Shown here: in pieces, positions 1 through 9,298 of the stretch | How positions within the stretch are numbered: position 1 is the stretch's first letter | Layout of the letters: the number at the start of each line of letters is the position of its first letter | NCBI GenBank assembly: GCA_025384855.1 | Contig: JALAHT010000001.1 | Location: 811,064 to 875,063 of the forward strand | Reading direction: 5' to 3' | Length of the DNA stretch: 64,000 bases | Source: Luteirhabdus salina | GTDB lineage: Bacteria; Bacteroidota; Bacteroidia; Flavobacteriales; Flavobacteriaceae | Made by a program: the position numbers and the translations under genes | Notes under the pieces: generated by a model | Databases searched by the model: none | What the model was told of the DNA's origin: nothing | The model's input: only the letters and a program-made list of their open reading frames with translations

Positions 1-839
1 AAATACGCCATGTTTTCAATGATTCCCAAGACCGGCACCTGAATATTTTCCTGTTGGAACATAGCCACACCTTTTCGCGCATCGGCCAAGGCAACGTTCT
101 GTGGTGTACTTACCACAACGGAACCTGTAATCGGCAAGGATTGCATAATGCTAAGGTGAATATCGCCCGTTCCTGGAGGAAGATCGACCAACAAAAAGTC
201 GAGTTCACCCCAAGCTGCATCAAAAATAAGCTGATTGAGTGCTTTTGCCGCCATCGGACCTCTCCAAATGACCGCTTGATCGGGTTTGGTGAAAAAGCCA
301 ATGGAAAGTACTTTCACGCCATAATTTTCAATAGGCTTCATCTTACTCTTTCCATCTACCTGAACCGAGAGTGGCTTTTCATTATATACGTCAAACATCA
401 TTGGGATGGATGGCCCGTAAATATCGGCATCCAACACCCCCACCTTAAAGCCCATTTTTGAAAGCGTTACCGCCATATTTGCCGTTACGGTAGACTTTCC
501 GACGCCTCCTTTTCCGGAAGCGACTGCAATAATATTCTGAATGCCGGGAATCGGTTTTCCTTTAATTAGGTTCGGATTTTTCTTGGAAGGCGCTTCTATC
601 TTTATATTAACCTTTACTTCAGCATCGTTGGACACCTTTTCAGCAATGGCTTTCTTGATGTCTTCCTCTGCACGCTTTTTAATATGCATGGCAGGTGTGG
701 AAAGCACCAAATCGATGATCACTTCATCTGCGAACGTTACGATGTTTCGAACGGCGCCACTTTCAACCATATTTTTGCCTTCACCAGCAATACTGATGGT
801 TTCAAGGGCATTCGATATATCTTGTTTGGAAAATTTCAT
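1..839 (-). CDS. mrp: Mrp/ApbC-family P-loop ATPase, Fe-S cluster carrier (3' end missing)
   Basis: Reading the minus strand from the ATG at 839 gives an open frame of about 279 residues that continues past the left edge. The N-terminus (about residues 1-85) is a MIP18/DUF59-like domain. The MinD/Mrp ATPase domain follows, with the deviant Walker A ASGKGGVGKST near residues 108-118, a Walker B-like DADIYGPS, and VDLPPGTGD, a Mrp signature. Family members bind and transfer Fe-S clusters to apoproteins. The C-terminal CxxC of the family lies outside the window. The gene is downstream of the sdhB terminator and has its own promoter box. A 15-bp palindrome covers the predicted transcription start, which suggests control by a metal- or redox-sensing regulator. 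Confidence 0.93.
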   Translation of the reverse strand, partial: MKFSKQDISNALETISIAGEGKNMVESGAVRNIVTFADEVIIDLVLSTPAMHIKKRAEEDIKKAIAEKVSNDAEVKVNIKIEAPSKKNPNLIKGKPIPGIQNIIAVASGKGGVGKSTVTANMAVTLSKMGFKVGVLDADIYGPSIPMMFDVYNEKPLSVQVDGKSKMKPIENYGVKVLSIGFFTKPDQAVIWRGPMAAKALNQLIFDAAWGELDFLLVDLPPGTGDIHLSIMQSLPITGSVVVSTPQNVALADARKGVAMFQQENIQVPVLGIIENMAY

Positions 840-852
840 ATAGGGCTACAAC

Positions 853-867
853 TTAGAATCATTCTAA
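853..867. promoter_or_regulatory. 7-1-7 palindrome, Fur/PerR-box-like candidate operator
   Basis: TTAGAATCATTCTAA is a perfect inverted repeat with 7-bp arms around one base. It lies between the mrp -7 box and the mrp ATG, over the expected transcription start. The layout is that of Fur-family boxes; the Bacillus PerR consensus TTATAATnATTATAA differs by one symmetric position. Which regulator binds is inferred only. Confidence 0.45.
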
Positions 868-870
868 ATG

Positions 871-878
871 CAAATATA
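871..878 (-). promoter_or_regulatory. mrp -7 promoter box (TATATTTG)
   Basis: On the minus strand this is TATATTTG, a full match to the Bacteroidota TAnnTTTG element. The mrp ATG lies 31 bases further on. No clear -33 TTTG is seen at the usual spacing. Confidence 0.55.
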
Positions 879-960
879 CAGTTTATGCCTTGGATTAGAA
901 AAGTCTACGATTGTTTCCGTCTATCGATTGATAAGGGAATTTCGAGACGATTTCAACATA

Positions 961-990
961 AAAAAACCCAGCCATAATAGCTGGGTTTTC
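961..990 (-). terminator. Intrinsic terminator after sdhB
   Basis: AAAACCCAGC at 963-972 pairs with GCTGGGTTTT at 980-989 around a 7-base loop. A T-run follows on the minus strand. It ends the sdh operon 20 bases past the sdhB stop and separates it from mrp. Confidence 0.85.
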
Positions 991-1010
991 TTGTTTATGT
1001 GTTTTTATAA

Positions 1011-1757
1011 TTAACTTTCTACACTCGCCTTTAAATACTCACGGTTGATACGGGCGATATTTTCAAGTGAAATATCCTTCGGGCATTCGATATAGCAGGC
1101 TCCAGTATTACTACAACCTCCAAACCCTTCTTTGTCCATTTGCTCGACCATATTCATAACACGACGGCTCGCTTCTACTTCACCTTGTGGCAATAAAGCA
1201 AACTGGCTCACCTTTGCAGAAGTGAAGAGCATCGCACTTGCATTTACACAAGCGGCAACACAGGCACCACAACCAATACAGGTAGCTGAGTTGAAGGCTT
1301 CGTCTGCATTTTCCTTCTCAACGGGAATAGAGTTCGCATCGATGGTATTTCCAGAAGTATTTACAGAAATATAACCGCCTGCTTGTTGGATACGGTCGAA
1401 TGCACTGCGATCTACCACCAAATCCTTGATGACTGGGAAAGCGGTGGCACGGAATGGTTCAATTACAATCGTATCGCCATCGTTGAAACTACGCATGTGC
1501 AATTGGCAGGTAGTAATATGACGTTTCGGTCCGTGTGGTCGTCCGTTAATCTGAAGATTACAGCTTCCGCAGATTCCTTCACGACAGTCATGATCGAACT
1601 CTACTGGCTCTTCTCCTTTATCGATTAGACCGGCATTTAGCACATCCAACATCTCCAAAAAGGACATATCGCCATCGACATCCTCAACATTATAATTCTT
1701 AAAAGCACCTTTTGCGCTGGCGTTTTTTTGCCGCCATATTTTAAGTGTAAGCTTCAT
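1011..1757 (-). CDS. sdhB: Succinate dehydrogenase/fumarate reductase iron-sulfur subunit
   Basis: This 248-residue protein is the electron-transfer subunit of respiratory complex II, passing electrons from the SdhA flavin to the membrane cytochrome b subunit. The N-terminal plant-type ferredoxin domain carries the [2Fe-2S] motif [10 protein letters not shown] near residues 57-66. The C-terminal domain has [11 protein letters not shown] and a later [14 protein letters not shown] for the [4Fe-4S] and [3Fe-4S] clusters. The length is normal for the b558-type enzymes of Bacteroidota. It would usually follow sdhA directly; here a four-helix-bundle gene is wedged in between. Confidence 0.97.
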   Translation of the reverse strand: MKLTLKIWRQKNASAKGAFKNYNVEDVDGDMSFLEMLDVLNAGLIDKGEEPVEFDHDCREGICGSCNLQINGRPHGPKRHITTCQLHMRSFNDGDTIVIEPFRATAFPVIKDLVVDRSAFDRIQQAGGYISVNTSGNTIDANSIPVEKENADEAFNSATCIGCGACVAACVNASAMLFTSAKVSQFALLPQGEVEASRRVMNMVEQMDKEGFGGCSNTGACYIECPKDISLENIARINREYLKASVES

Positions 1758-1767
1758 GGTATAACAA

Positions 1768-1785
1768 GTTATTTGTTAAAAGTTA
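1768..1785. repeat. Period-7 GTTA array, 3' flank of the first four-helix-bundle element
   Basis: On the plus strand GTTA occurs at 1768, 1775 and 1782, exactly 7 bp apart. On the minus strand this reads as TAAC units, the first of which contains the stop codon of the four-helix-bundle gene. It is oriented opposite to the ACTA array at 2166-2190 on the other side of the gene. Confidence 0.5.
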
Positions 1786-2160
1786 GTGGTTGGCTTTTGC
1801 CTTCTTAAGGTAATTGATATATCCATTTAAGATAGCAACACAACCAGTAACTCGTTTCCTCATTTTGTGATACACCTCTTCAGAAATATACTTTTCATCT
1901 AAGGCTACAATCAATTGGTCCTGTAATTCGTATAAAGATCCTCTCGAAATACGACAGAACTGTATATTTTCTTGATAATGAAATCGGCCATATCCTTCAG
2001 CAATGTTATGCGTTACTGACCGAGAAGCTCTTCTCATCTGAGCTTTTAATTCATATTTTTCATCCTCAGGCAAATCGATAATGAGATTTTTCACCTCATT
2101 TCTTAATTCCCGAGCCATTTTCCAGCATTCGAGGTCTTCAAAACTTTTCAGGCTTCCCAT
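1783..2160 (-). CDS. Four-helix-bundle protein, S23 / 23S rRNA intervening-sequence family, inside the sdh operon
   Basis: This 125-residue cytosolic protein has the S23 family pattern: an N-terminal FxxLxxW, the core QMRRASRSVTHNIAEGYGR near residues 41-59, then E, F and GSxxEL further on. The fold is a four-helix bundle related to the Avd accessory protein of diversity-generating retroelements. The family was first found inside 23S rRNA genes and its biochemical role is unknown. Here it sits between sdhA (27 bases upstream) and sdhB (25 bases downstream) on the same strand, an unusual place. Both flanks are short period-7 arrays. It shares the core motif with the copy at 56443-56802 but is otherwise well diverged. 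It may be a cargo or maker of a small mobile element. Confidence 0.9.
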   Translation of the reverse strand: MGSLKSFEDLECWKMARELRNEVKNLIIDLPEDEKYELKAQMRRASRSVTHNIAEGYGRFHYQENIQFCRISRGSLYELQDQLIVALDEKYISEEVYHKMRKRVTGCVAILNGYINYLKKAKANH

Positions 2161-2165
2161 CGAAT

Positions 2166-2190
2166 ACTAATAACTAATTACTATTAACTA
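2166..2190. repeat. Period-7 ACTA array, 5' flank of the first four-helix-bundle element
   Basis: On the plus strand ACTA occurs at 2166, 2173, 2180 and 2187, exactly 7 bp apart. On the minus strand these are TAGT units, and the first contains the sdhA stop codon. The array fills nearly all the space between sdhA and the four-helix-bundle gene. Confidence 0.55.
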
Positions 2191-4191
2191 TTTATAGCTT
2201 CGGGTTTTCACCTCGATATTTTCGTAATCCAAGTTCTCTTTATGCAATACGGCTTCACTGGGTTCTCCTTTGTATTCCCAAGCCGCCACGTACATAAAGT
2301 TTTCGTCGTCACGTTTTGCCTCTCCTTCCTCGGTTTGGTATTCTTCACGGAAGTGACCGCCACAACTTTCCTCTCTATGAAGGGCATCCTTTGCAAACAA
2401 TTCACCCAACTCTAAGAAATCGGCTACGCGACCTGCTTTTTCAAGTTCTTGGTTCATTTCGTCCATATCGCCAGGTACGCGAACATCTCTCCAGAATTCT
2501 TCACGCAATTCCTTGATTTCCGAAATCGCTTCCTTCAACCCTTGTGCATTACGCGACATTCCGACCTTGTTCCACATGATTTTTCCTAATCGCTTATGGA
2601 AATGGTCAACCGATTTTGTTCCGTTATTGTTAGCGAGTTTTTCAAGACGCTGACGAACATTGTTCTCGGCTTCTTCAAATTCGGGTGTTTCGGTTGAAAT
2701 TTTACCCGTTCGGATATCATCCGCTAGGTAATCCCCAATTGTATAGGGAAGCACAAAATATCCATCTGCTAAGCCTTGCATTAAGGCAGACGCTCCAAGT
2801 CGGTTGGCACCGTGATCGCTAAAGTTTGCTTCACCGGCAGCATAGCAACCCGGAATGGTGGTTTGTAGGTTGTAATCTACCCAAACACCTCCCATGGTAT
2901 AGTGTACCGCTGGATAAATCTTCATCGGTGTTTCATACGGGTTCTCATCTACGATTTGCTCGTACATTTGGAAGAGGTTTCCGTATTTGTTTTCAACTGC
3001 TTTTTTACCCAACTCTTTGATCTTTGCATCGGAAGGATTGTCAATTTTTTCAATAGCAGCCTGCTCCTTTCCGTAGCGCATAATGGCTGAAGCGAAATCG
3101 AGATATACTGCCTCTCCAGTTTTGTTCACACCGTAGCCAGCATCACATCGTTCTTTCGCTGCTCTTGACGCCACATCACGTGGTACAAGGTTACCGAAAG
3201 ATGGGTAACGACGCTCCAAATAGTAGTCGCGTTCGTCTTCTGAAAGCTCGGTCGGCTTTAATTTTCCTTGACGAATGGCCTCGGCGTCTTCTTTTTTCTT
3301 CGGCACCCAAATTCGACCGTCGTTACGAAGTGACTCCGACATCAAGGTCAGTTTCGATTGGTGGTCGCCCGAAACAGGAATACAGGTTGGGTGAATTTGC
3401 GTGAAGCACGGATTTGCGAAGTACGCACCGCGCTTATGGATTTTCCAGGCAGCTGTTACGTTACTTCCCATTGCATTGGTAGAAAGATAGAATACGTTTC
3501 CGTAGCCTCCGGAAGCCACTACTACTGCGTGAGCCGAGTGACGCTCAATCTTACCCGTTACCAAGTCGCGCGCAATAATTCCTCTAGCTTTGCCGTCTAC
3601 GATTACCAAGTCCAACATTTCATGTCGGTTAAACGGCTGAATCTTTCCACGGTTAATCTGGCGGTTCATCGCGGAATACGCACCTAGCAACAATTGCTGC
3701 CCTGTTTGTCCTTTCGCATAGAAGGTACGGCTTACCAACACCCCACCAAACGAGCGGTTGTCTAAGAGACCTCCATATTCACGAGCGAAAGGAACGCCTT
3801 GTGCCACACATTGGTCGATGATATTTGCCGACACCTCAGCCAAACGGTATACATTTCCTTCACGAGAGCGGTAATCGCCACCTTTAATGGTATCGTAAAA
3901 AAGACGGTAGGTAGAATCGCCATCTCCTTGATAGTTTTTAGCTGCATTGATTCCTCCCTGAGCGGCAATAGAGTGTGCCCGACGTGGAGAATCCTGATAG
4001 CAGAATGTTTTTACATTATAGCCAAGTTCTGCCAAGGTTGCAGCGGCACTTCCACCGGCGAGACCCGTTCCCACAACGATAACATCGATGTTACGTTTGT
4101 TGGCTGGGTTCACCAGGTTGATTTCGTTTTTATGTTTTGTCCACTTTTCGCTTAGCGGTCCAGTAGGTATATGAGCTTTAAAATTTGACAT
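2188..4191 (-). CDS. sdhA: Succinate dehydrogenase/fumarate reductase flavoprotein subunit
   Basis: This 667-residue protein oxidises succinate to fumarate in complex II. The FAD-binding Rossmann motif [12 protein letters not shown] lies near residues 40-51, and [14 protein letters not shown] follows, containing the conserved flavin-linked His. [10 protein letters not shown] and the later RLGASAL are typical substrate/FAD-site segments. The length fits the long B. subtilis/Bacteroidota-type subunit. It lies 12 bases after sdhC and is the second gene of the operon. Its stop codon overlaps the first unit of the period-7 array before the inserted four-helix-bundle gene. Confidence 0.97.
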   Translation of the reverse strand: MSNFKAHIPTGPLSEKWTKHKNEINLVNPANKRNIDVIVVGTGLAGGSAAATLAELGYNVKTFCYQDSPRRAHSIAAQGGINAAKNYQGDGDSTYRLFYDTIKGGDYRSREGNVYRLAEVSANIIDQCVAQGVPFAREYGGLLDNRSFGGVLVSRTFYAKGQTGQQLLLGAYSAMNRQINRGKIQPFNRHEMLDLVIVDGKARGIIARDLVTGKIERHSAHAVVVASGGYGNVFYLSTNAMGSNVTAAWKIHKRGAYFANPCFTQIHPTCIPVSGDHQSKLTLMSESLRNDGRIWVPKKKEDAEAIRQGKLKPTELSEDERDYYLERRYPSFGNLVPRDVASRAAKERCDAGYGVNKTGEAVYLDFASAIMRYGKEQAAIEKIDNPSDAKIKELGKKAVENKYGNLFQMYEQIVDENPYETPMKIYPAVHYTMGGVWVDYNLQTTIPGCYAAGEANFSDHGANRLGASALMQGLADGYFVLPYTIGDYLADDIRTGKISTETPEFEEAENNVRQRLEKLANNNGTKSVDHFHKRLGKIMWNKVGMSRNAQGLKEAISEIKELREEFWRDVRVPGDMDEMNQELEKAGRVADFLELGELFAKDALHREESCGGHFREEYQTEEGEAKRDDENFMYVAAWEYKGEPSEAVLHKENLDYENIEVKTRSYK

Positions 4192-4203
4192 AGCTATTGC
4201 TTT

Positions 4204-4869
4204 TTAGTGGGAAAGTTGATTAAAGTGAAGGTATAACGCGATAAAGATAAAGCCTGCAGGAATTGCGATGGCGTACACCTTTGTGAACCCTTGTAACCCT
4301 TTTGAAAATTTATTGTTCCACCCCATTGTCTGAAACGAAGAAGAGAATCCGTGCCATAAGTGAAACATCAATAAGACGAAACTAACGACATATATAAGTA
4401 CTCGGATAGGGTCTTCAAACTTATGGGCCAATTCTGGGTAATAGCGACTTTCCAGCGCTTCGTTCACATCAACATATTTGTAGATCATTTCCGGTACCCA
4501 GAAATCGTAAAAATGAAGACCAAGAAAAGCCAACACTACGGCTCCTGAAATAATCATGTTTCGGGATGCCCAAGAAGAGTTCTTGTTTCCAGCGTATTTT
4601 GCATATCCTTTCTGACGTGCCTTGTTGTTTTTCAACTCGATGATGATTCCCATGATGAAGTGAAATACCACTCCGAAAATCAAAATAGGTTGTAAGACAA
4701 ATTGCACCAACGGATTGGTTCCCATAAAATGCGACCACTCATTGAAAGTGTCGGGGTCGATTACGGATGTGATATTAATGGTAAAATGCTGGGCAAGGAA
4801 AAAGACGAGAAAAAGGCCTGAAAGGGCCATCGCCACTTTTTTGGCGATTGAGGCGGATAACATTCCCAT
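4204..4869 (-). CDS. sdhC: Succinate dehydrogenase cytochrome b558 subunit
   Basis: This 221-residue membrane protein anchors complex II and passes electrons to menaquinone. About five hydrophobic helices are visible, with His residues in or near them (QHFTIN, FHFIMG, LHFYDF, HLWHGFSS) that can supply the haem ligands expected of the single-subunit dihaem b558 type. No separate sdhD is needed. It is the first gene of the operon and has a well-formed promoter about 30 bases upstream. The start at MGMLSASIAKK leaves the first membrane helix intact. Confidence 0.94.
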   Translation of the reverse strand: MGMLSASIAKKVAMALSGLFLVFFLAQHFTINITSVIDPDTFNEWSHFMGTNPLVQFVLQPILIFGVVFHFIMGIIIELKNNKARQKGYAKYAGNKNSSWASRNMIISGAVVLAFLGLHFYDFWVPEMIYKYVDVNEALESRYYPELAHKFEDPIRVLIYVVSFVLLMFHLWHGFSSSFQTMGWNNKFSKGLQGFTKVYAIAIPAGFIFIALYLHFNQLSH

Positions 4870-4896
4870 AAGGTTTTGTTTCAGATTTTTGAGTTA

Positions 4897-4928
4897 CAAA
4901 AATACGGCTCAGAACTGTTTTCGGCAAA
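4897..4928 (-). promoter_or_regulatory. sdh operon promoter
   Basis: On the minus strand TTTG (4925-4928) is followed after 20 bases by TATTTTTG (4897-4904). This matches the Bacteroidota -33/-7 promoter layout and is the best promoter in the window. The leader to the sdhC ATG would be about 20 bases. Confidence 0.7.
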
Positions 4929-4971
4929 CAATCGACTGGCTTTGTATTGTTATTTAGAATTGTTTTAAACT

Positions 4972-7812
4972 TTATTCAATCACTAGCGGAAACGTTTTCT
5001 CTTGGTTACCTACCGTAATCTTCGCTACATACTCCCCTTTTGGCAAATAATACTTTTCATTCTCCGCCTTCGAAGTTTTGACTTCACTTTTCTCTAATGT
5101 CTTAACACCTTTTTCGGATACGGTCAAATCATAGTGCACCACATTGATACCTTTGTCGAATTCCTTTTCCATTTTTTGAAGCACTTTTCCCTCTTTCGTT
5201 TCAATTTGAAGGCTTCCCTTTCCTGCTGAAGGTGAATAGAACTGCATTTCAACCGAAGGCTCGTTGGTTTCATACCACATACCAAAACTGCTTCCCCAAC
5301 GGCGTGAGCGACGAATTGGTTCTATTTCTGAAACGATGAGCGCATTCATGTCACCTTGCTTCATCATTTGCAACAATTCCACATCGGTAAGGTAAAAAGA
5401 GCGTCCGTGTGTTCCCAACACCAAATCCTTTTCACGCTCCTGAACCACTAAATCGTGTACTGCTACTCGCGGCAAGCCTTCCGAAAATGCCTGCCAGCTG
5501 TCACCACGATCCCAGCTTACATAAGCACCGTTATCAGTTCCCAAATACAACACATCTTCATTCGCAGGATCTTCCTTAATAACATTCACCGGAGATGCCG
5601 GTAAGTTGCTGCTGATGTCTTTCCACGACTGACCATAATTTTCACTTACATATACATATGGTTTAAAATCGTCCCAGCGATAGCCATTCAATGTAACATA
5701 CACACGTTCTTTTTTATGCTGTGAGGCTATTACGCGGCTGACCCATAAATCGTTTGGAAAGGTTTTAGAAATATTCACCCAATTGCCACCAGCATTTTGG
5801 GATACATGTACCATTCCATCATCACTTCCAGCATACAGCAATCCAAATTTGAAGGGCGATTCGCTAATGCTGGTCAAGGTTCCATAGGCAACATTTCCTT
5901 TTTTTCCACCTTGGGTAAGATCGCCAGAAATAGCTTCCCAATCGGTTCCCTGATTCATCGAGCGCATCAATTTATTACCCCCCAAATATAAAATGTCTTG
6001 GTTGTGCGGACTCAGCAATATTGGTGTTTGCCAGTTGAAGCGATACGGACTTTCCCCCAACTCATGTTTTGGTTGAATGTAGGTTGTTTCTTCCGTTTCA
6101 CGATTGATTCGATAATAGTTCCCAAACTGAAATCCGGTATATACGATGTCGCTGTTCCGACTATCAATCTGTACTTGCATACCATCGCCACCCATGATGC
6201 TTTTATACGGATTCTGACCGCTTTGCTGCCACGAAAAATCCATTTCGGAATTATGCGCCCCTACCCAAACACCATTATCCTGTAGACCTCCATAAACATT
6301 ATACGGCTTTTCATTATCGACATTCACGGTATAGAACTGTCCAACGGCTGGGGCATTGTTCTTGATCCAGTTTTCACCATCGTCGTACGAAATGTTTACC
6401 CCTCCATCGTTCCCATCTATTAAATGACCCGAACGATTTGGGTTAATCCATAGCGCATGGTGATCGGCATGAACGTTTTCAGCACTAATGCTTTCAAAGG
6501 TTTTTCCGCCATCGTCCGACTTTAGGATGGGAACTCCATAAATATAAATTTTCTGAGCGTTGCTTGGGTCTACGTGCACTTTTCCGAAGTAATATCCATA
6601 CGAATAATACAGGTCGTCTAAATAGCCTTCGTGCGTCTTGCTCCACGTTTTGCCCCCGTCTGTGCTTTTGTATACTTCAGCCCCAATGACGGGAGAATCG
6701 AAAAGCATGCTATTGGCATCCTCCAGATATTTTGCAAGATCGATAGGCTTCACCGTTCCGCCACGCACCATATTTTTCACGTTTTCTGGGCGATATTTCT
6801 CCTGAAAACCATTTCTGCGAAGAAATTGCTTCAACTTATCGTTATCTAAGTCCAAAAAATGCTGTACCGTCATTTCCTTAAAGTCATCCTTCGTCAAATC
6901 GTCGCTGTCATCCTCTTCTTTTTCTTCTTCTCGACGGTCCTGATTATCATGAATAGCATACACCGTATTCTCATCTACCACCGCCAAACCGATACGACCA
7001 ACACCTTCCCCAATTGGAAAGCCGCTACCATCTACCGAAACTTTTGTCCACGTATTCCCTGCATCGGTACTTTTATAGATAGCACTGCCTTCACCACTGC
7101 CGCGGAAATTCCATGCCTTTCGGTCCTTATCCCAAGAAGAGGCATACATGATGTTGAAGTTCTTCGGATCGCGATCCATTTCAATAATGCCACTGCCTTC
7201 ATCTACATATAAGGTACGATTCCAACTCTGGCCACCATCCAAGGTTTTATATACTCCTCTTTCGGTGTTTTCGGAGTATAGGTGTCCGACCACTCCAACG
7301 ACTACCTCTTCAGGATTTTTGGGGTTGATAAGGATCTTGCTGATGTGGTGACTATCATTTAAGCCTACATTTTCCCAAGTTTCACCCCTATCGGTACTTT
7401 TCAGCAATCCGATGCCTGCATAACTGGAGCGAGAGGCGTTCACTTCACCTGTACCTACCCAAAGAATATTGTTTTCCCAGTCCATGGCGACGCTTCCCAC
7501 GTTTTGGGTAAGACTGTTATCGAGGATTGGGGTGAAGGTTGTTCCGTTATTATTGGTATGCCAAACACCTCCACTTGCGTATCCGACAAAGAATTCGGTT
7601 GGATTGGCAGGATTTACGGCGAAATCGGTTACGCGACCACTCATTACGGTAGGTCCGATGTTTTTAAACGGAAGGTTTTTTACCATTGAATTTTCCAACA
7701 ATTGCTCCTTTTGCTGAAGCGCTTGTTGCATGGCTTCTGGAGAAGTTGCAGGTTGTTGGGCATAACCTGAAATAAGAAAGAAAAATAAGGCGATGGTGAA
7801 GAAGTGTTTCAT
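4972..7812 (-). CDS. Secreted BNR/sortilin-type beta-propeller protein
   Basis: This 946-residue protein has an N-terminal signal peptide (MKHFFTIALFFFLISGYAQ). Many BNR/Asp-box-like motifs follow, such as STDRGETWENVG, TLDGGQSWNRT, STDAGNTWTKVS and STDGGKTWSKTH. They indicate one or two large beta-propellers of the VPS10/sortilin and glycosidase-like BNR type. A low-complexity acidic segment near residues 290-310 precedes a non-repeat insert. The C-terminal roughly 130 residues look like a beta-sandwich; no clear T9SS sorting domain is seen. Proteins of this kind are often labelled glycosyl hydrolase, but no catalytic residues can be assigned, so enzyme activity is not claimed. It is transcribed alone, divergently from pepP. 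Confidence 0.85.
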   Translation of the reverse strand: MKHFFTIALFFFLISGYAQQPATSPEAMQQALQQKEQLLENSMVKNLPFKNIGPTVMSGRVTDFAVNPANPTEFFVGYASGGVWHTNNNGTTFTPILDNSLTQNVGSVAMDWENNILWVGTGEVNASRSSYAGIGLLKSTDRGETWENVGLNDSHHISKILINPKNPEEVVVGVVGHLYSENTERGVYKTLDGGQSWNRTLYVDEGSGIIEMDRDPKNFNIMYASSWDKDRKAWNFRGSGEGSAIYKSTDAGNTWTKVSVDGSGFPIGEGVGRIGLAVVDENTVYAIHDNQDRREEEKEEDDSDDLTKDDFKEMTVQHFLDLDNDKLKQFLRRNGFQEKYRPENVKNMVRGGTVKPIDLAKYLEDANSMLFDSPVIGAEVYKSTDGGKTWSKTHEGYLDDLYYSYGYYFGKVHVDPSNAQKIYIYGVPILKSDDGGKTFESISAENVHADHHALWINPNRSGHLIDGNDGGVNISYDDGENWIKNNAPAVGQFYTVNVDNEKPYNVYGGLQDNGVWVGAHNSEMDFSWQQSGQNPYKSIMGGDGMQVQIDSRNSDIVYTGFQFGNYYRINRETEETTYIQPKHELGESPYRFNWQTPILLSPHNQDILYLGGNKLMRSMNQGTDWEAISGDLTQGGKKGNVAYGTLTSISESPFKFGLLYAGSDDGMVHVSQNAGGNWVNISKTFPNDLWVSRVIASQHKKERVYVTLNGYRWDDFKPYVYVSENYGQSWKDISSNLPASPVNVIKEDPANEDVLYLGTDNGAYVSWDRGDSWQAFSEGLPRVAVHDLVVQEREKDLVLGTHGRSFYLTDVELLQMMKQGDMNALIVSEIEPIRRSRRWGSSFGMWYETNEPSVEMQFYSPSAGKGSLQIETKEGKVLQKMEKEFDKGINVVHYDLTVSEKGVKTLEKSEVKTSKAENEKYYLPKGEYVAKITVGNQEKTFPLVIE

Positions 7813-7926
7813 TGAATACTATTTTTGAAATATGAAAAATACGCAAACCCTTTGTCTTGGGCAAGAAGGCCTTGTTTTTGGTAAAGGATCACGCTCTTAA
7901 AACATGGAAAGCTGCCGTATTTCATG

Positions 7927-7934
7927 TAATTTTG
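7927..7934 (+). promoter_or_regulatory. pepP -7 promoter box (TAATTTTG)
   Basis: TAATTTTG matches the TAnnTTTG consensus and ends 21 bases before the ATG at 7956, giving a leader of about 14 bases. No clear -33 element is seen. Confidence 0.55.
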
Positions 7935-7955
7935 TAGAAATAAGAAAAATAAGCA

Positions 7956-9248
7956 ATGAAATACCATCCTATAGACAGTAGTCTTTTTGTAAAAAACCGT
8001 AAAAACTTCATGAAACAGATGAAGTCGAATAGTTTGGCGGTTTTCAACAGTAATGATATTTATCCTATCGGTGCCGACAGTACCATGCCTTTTGAACAGG
8101 CACGCGATCTTTTCTATTTAAGTGGAGTCGACCAAAATGAAAGCATGTTGCTACTTTTTCCGGATGCGGTAGAAGAAAAGCATAGAGAGGTATTGTTCTT
8201 AACCGAAACCAACGAGCATATTGCGGTTTGGGAAGGTGAAAAACTGACGAAGGAAAAAGCATTCGAAGTTAGTGGCATTAGAACAGTATACTGGTTGAAG
8301 GAGTTCGATAAAATTTTCTTTGAACTGATGACGCAGTGCAGCACGATATACTTCAACACCAATGAACACTATCGCGCCAATGTTGAAACGGAAACCCGCG
8401 AGGATCGTTTCATAAAAAAGACCAAACAAAAATATCCAGCCCATCGTTGGGCAAAAAGCAACCCAATATTACAGCGGTTGCGTTCGGTGAAGGATGAGAT
8501 CGAGCTCGATTTGATGCAAACGGCTTGTAACATTACGGAAAAAGGCTTCAAAAGAGTATTGAATTTCGTAAAACCCGGCGTTTGGGAATTCGAGATTGAA
8601 GCGGAATATATGCACGAATTTCTTCGGAATCGATCACGCGGATTCGCCTACACACCAATCGTTGCTAGTGGAAACAATGCGAATGTGCTTCACTATGTGG
8701 AAAACAATCAACAATGTATGGAAGGCGACCTCATTTTAATGGACGTTGGTGCCGAATATGCCAATTACAGCAGTGACATGTCACGAACCATTCCGGTTAG
8801 CGGACGGTTCACCAAGCGCCAAAAGGAAGTGTATAATGCCGTAAATAAGGTAAAGGATGACGCTACCAAAATGTTAGTGCCAGGCACGCTGTGGAAGAAA
8901 TACCACGTGGAAGTCGGCAAGATGATGACCTCTGCTTTATTGGACTTAGGTTTATTGGATAAGGCTGATGTTCAGAATGAAGATCCGGAATGGCCAGCGT
9001 ACAAGAAATATTTTATGCACGGAACCAGTCACCATATTGGCTTGGACACCCACGATTACGGAATTCTATGGGAGCCGATGCAAGCAAACCAGGTCTTTAC
9101 GGTAGAACCCGGAATTTACATTCCTGATGAAGGCTTTGGAATTCGATTGGAAGACGATGTGGTGATTCAAGAGGAAGGAGAACCGTTCAACCTCATGCGC
9201 AACATACCAATTGAAGCTGATGAGATCGAAGAGATCATGAACGCATAA
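7956..9248 (+). CDS. pepP: Xaa-Pro aminopeptidase (M24B)
   Basis: This 430-residue cytosolic metallopeptidase removes an N-terminal residue preceding proline. The N-terminal half is the creatinase-like AMP_N domain; the C-terminal half has the pita-bread fold. The five metal ligands are recognisable: D in LMDVGAEY, D in SSDMSRT, H in the HGTSHHIGLD region, E in VEPGIYIPDEG, and E in IRLEDD. The length agrees with the E. coli PepP class (about 440). It is monocistronic, with a promoter box upstream and a terminator whose hairpin overlaps the end of brnQ on the other strand. Confidence 0.94.
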   Translation: MKYHPIDSSLFVKNRKNFMKQMKSNSLAVFNSNDIYPIGADSTMPFEQARDLFYLSGVDQNESMLLLFPDAVEEKHREVLFLTETNEHIAVWEGEKLTKEKAFEVSGIRTVYWLKEFDKIFFELMTQCSTIYFNTNEHYRANVETETREDRFIKKTKQKYPAHRWAKSNPILQRLRSVKDEIELDLMQTACNITEKGFKRVLNFVKPGVWEFEIEAEYMHEFLRNRSRGFAYTPIVASGNNANVLHYVENNQQCMEGDLILMDVGAEYANYSSDMSRTIPVSGRFTKRQKEVYNAVNKVKDDATKMLVPGTLWKKYHVEVGKMMTSALLDLGLLDKADVQNEDPEWPAYKKYFMHGTSHHIGLDTHDYGILWEPMQANQVFTVEPGIYIPDEGFGIRLEDDVVIQEEGEPFNLMRNIPIEADEIEEIMNA

Positions 9249-9269
9249 GTAAATACTTTTTCAAAGTAT

Positions 9270-9298
9270 AAGGCCTCATTCTTATGGGGCCTTTTTTG
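9270..9298 (+). terminator. Terminator after pepP, overlapping the brnQ stop
   Basis: A 9-bp stem (9270-9278 with 9285-9293, one G-U pair) has a 6-base loop and then a run of six T. The loop contains the brnQ stop codon of the opposite strand, so the convergent genes share this site. Confidence 0.8.

Noticed and set aside
54-461. Plus-strand 135-residue frame at the left edge
   Set aside because: It is the antisense of the mrp ATPase domain, which has a Walker A motif and an unbroken frame on the minus strand.
1783-2160. First S23-family gene taken as a fragment of a 23S rRNA intervening sequence
   Set aside because: No rRNA sequence flanks it; the neighbours are intact sdhA and sdhB.
4972-7812. 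Naming the BNR protein a glycosyl hydrolase
   Set aside because: Only Asp-box/propeller repeats are visible and no catalytic residues can be assigned.
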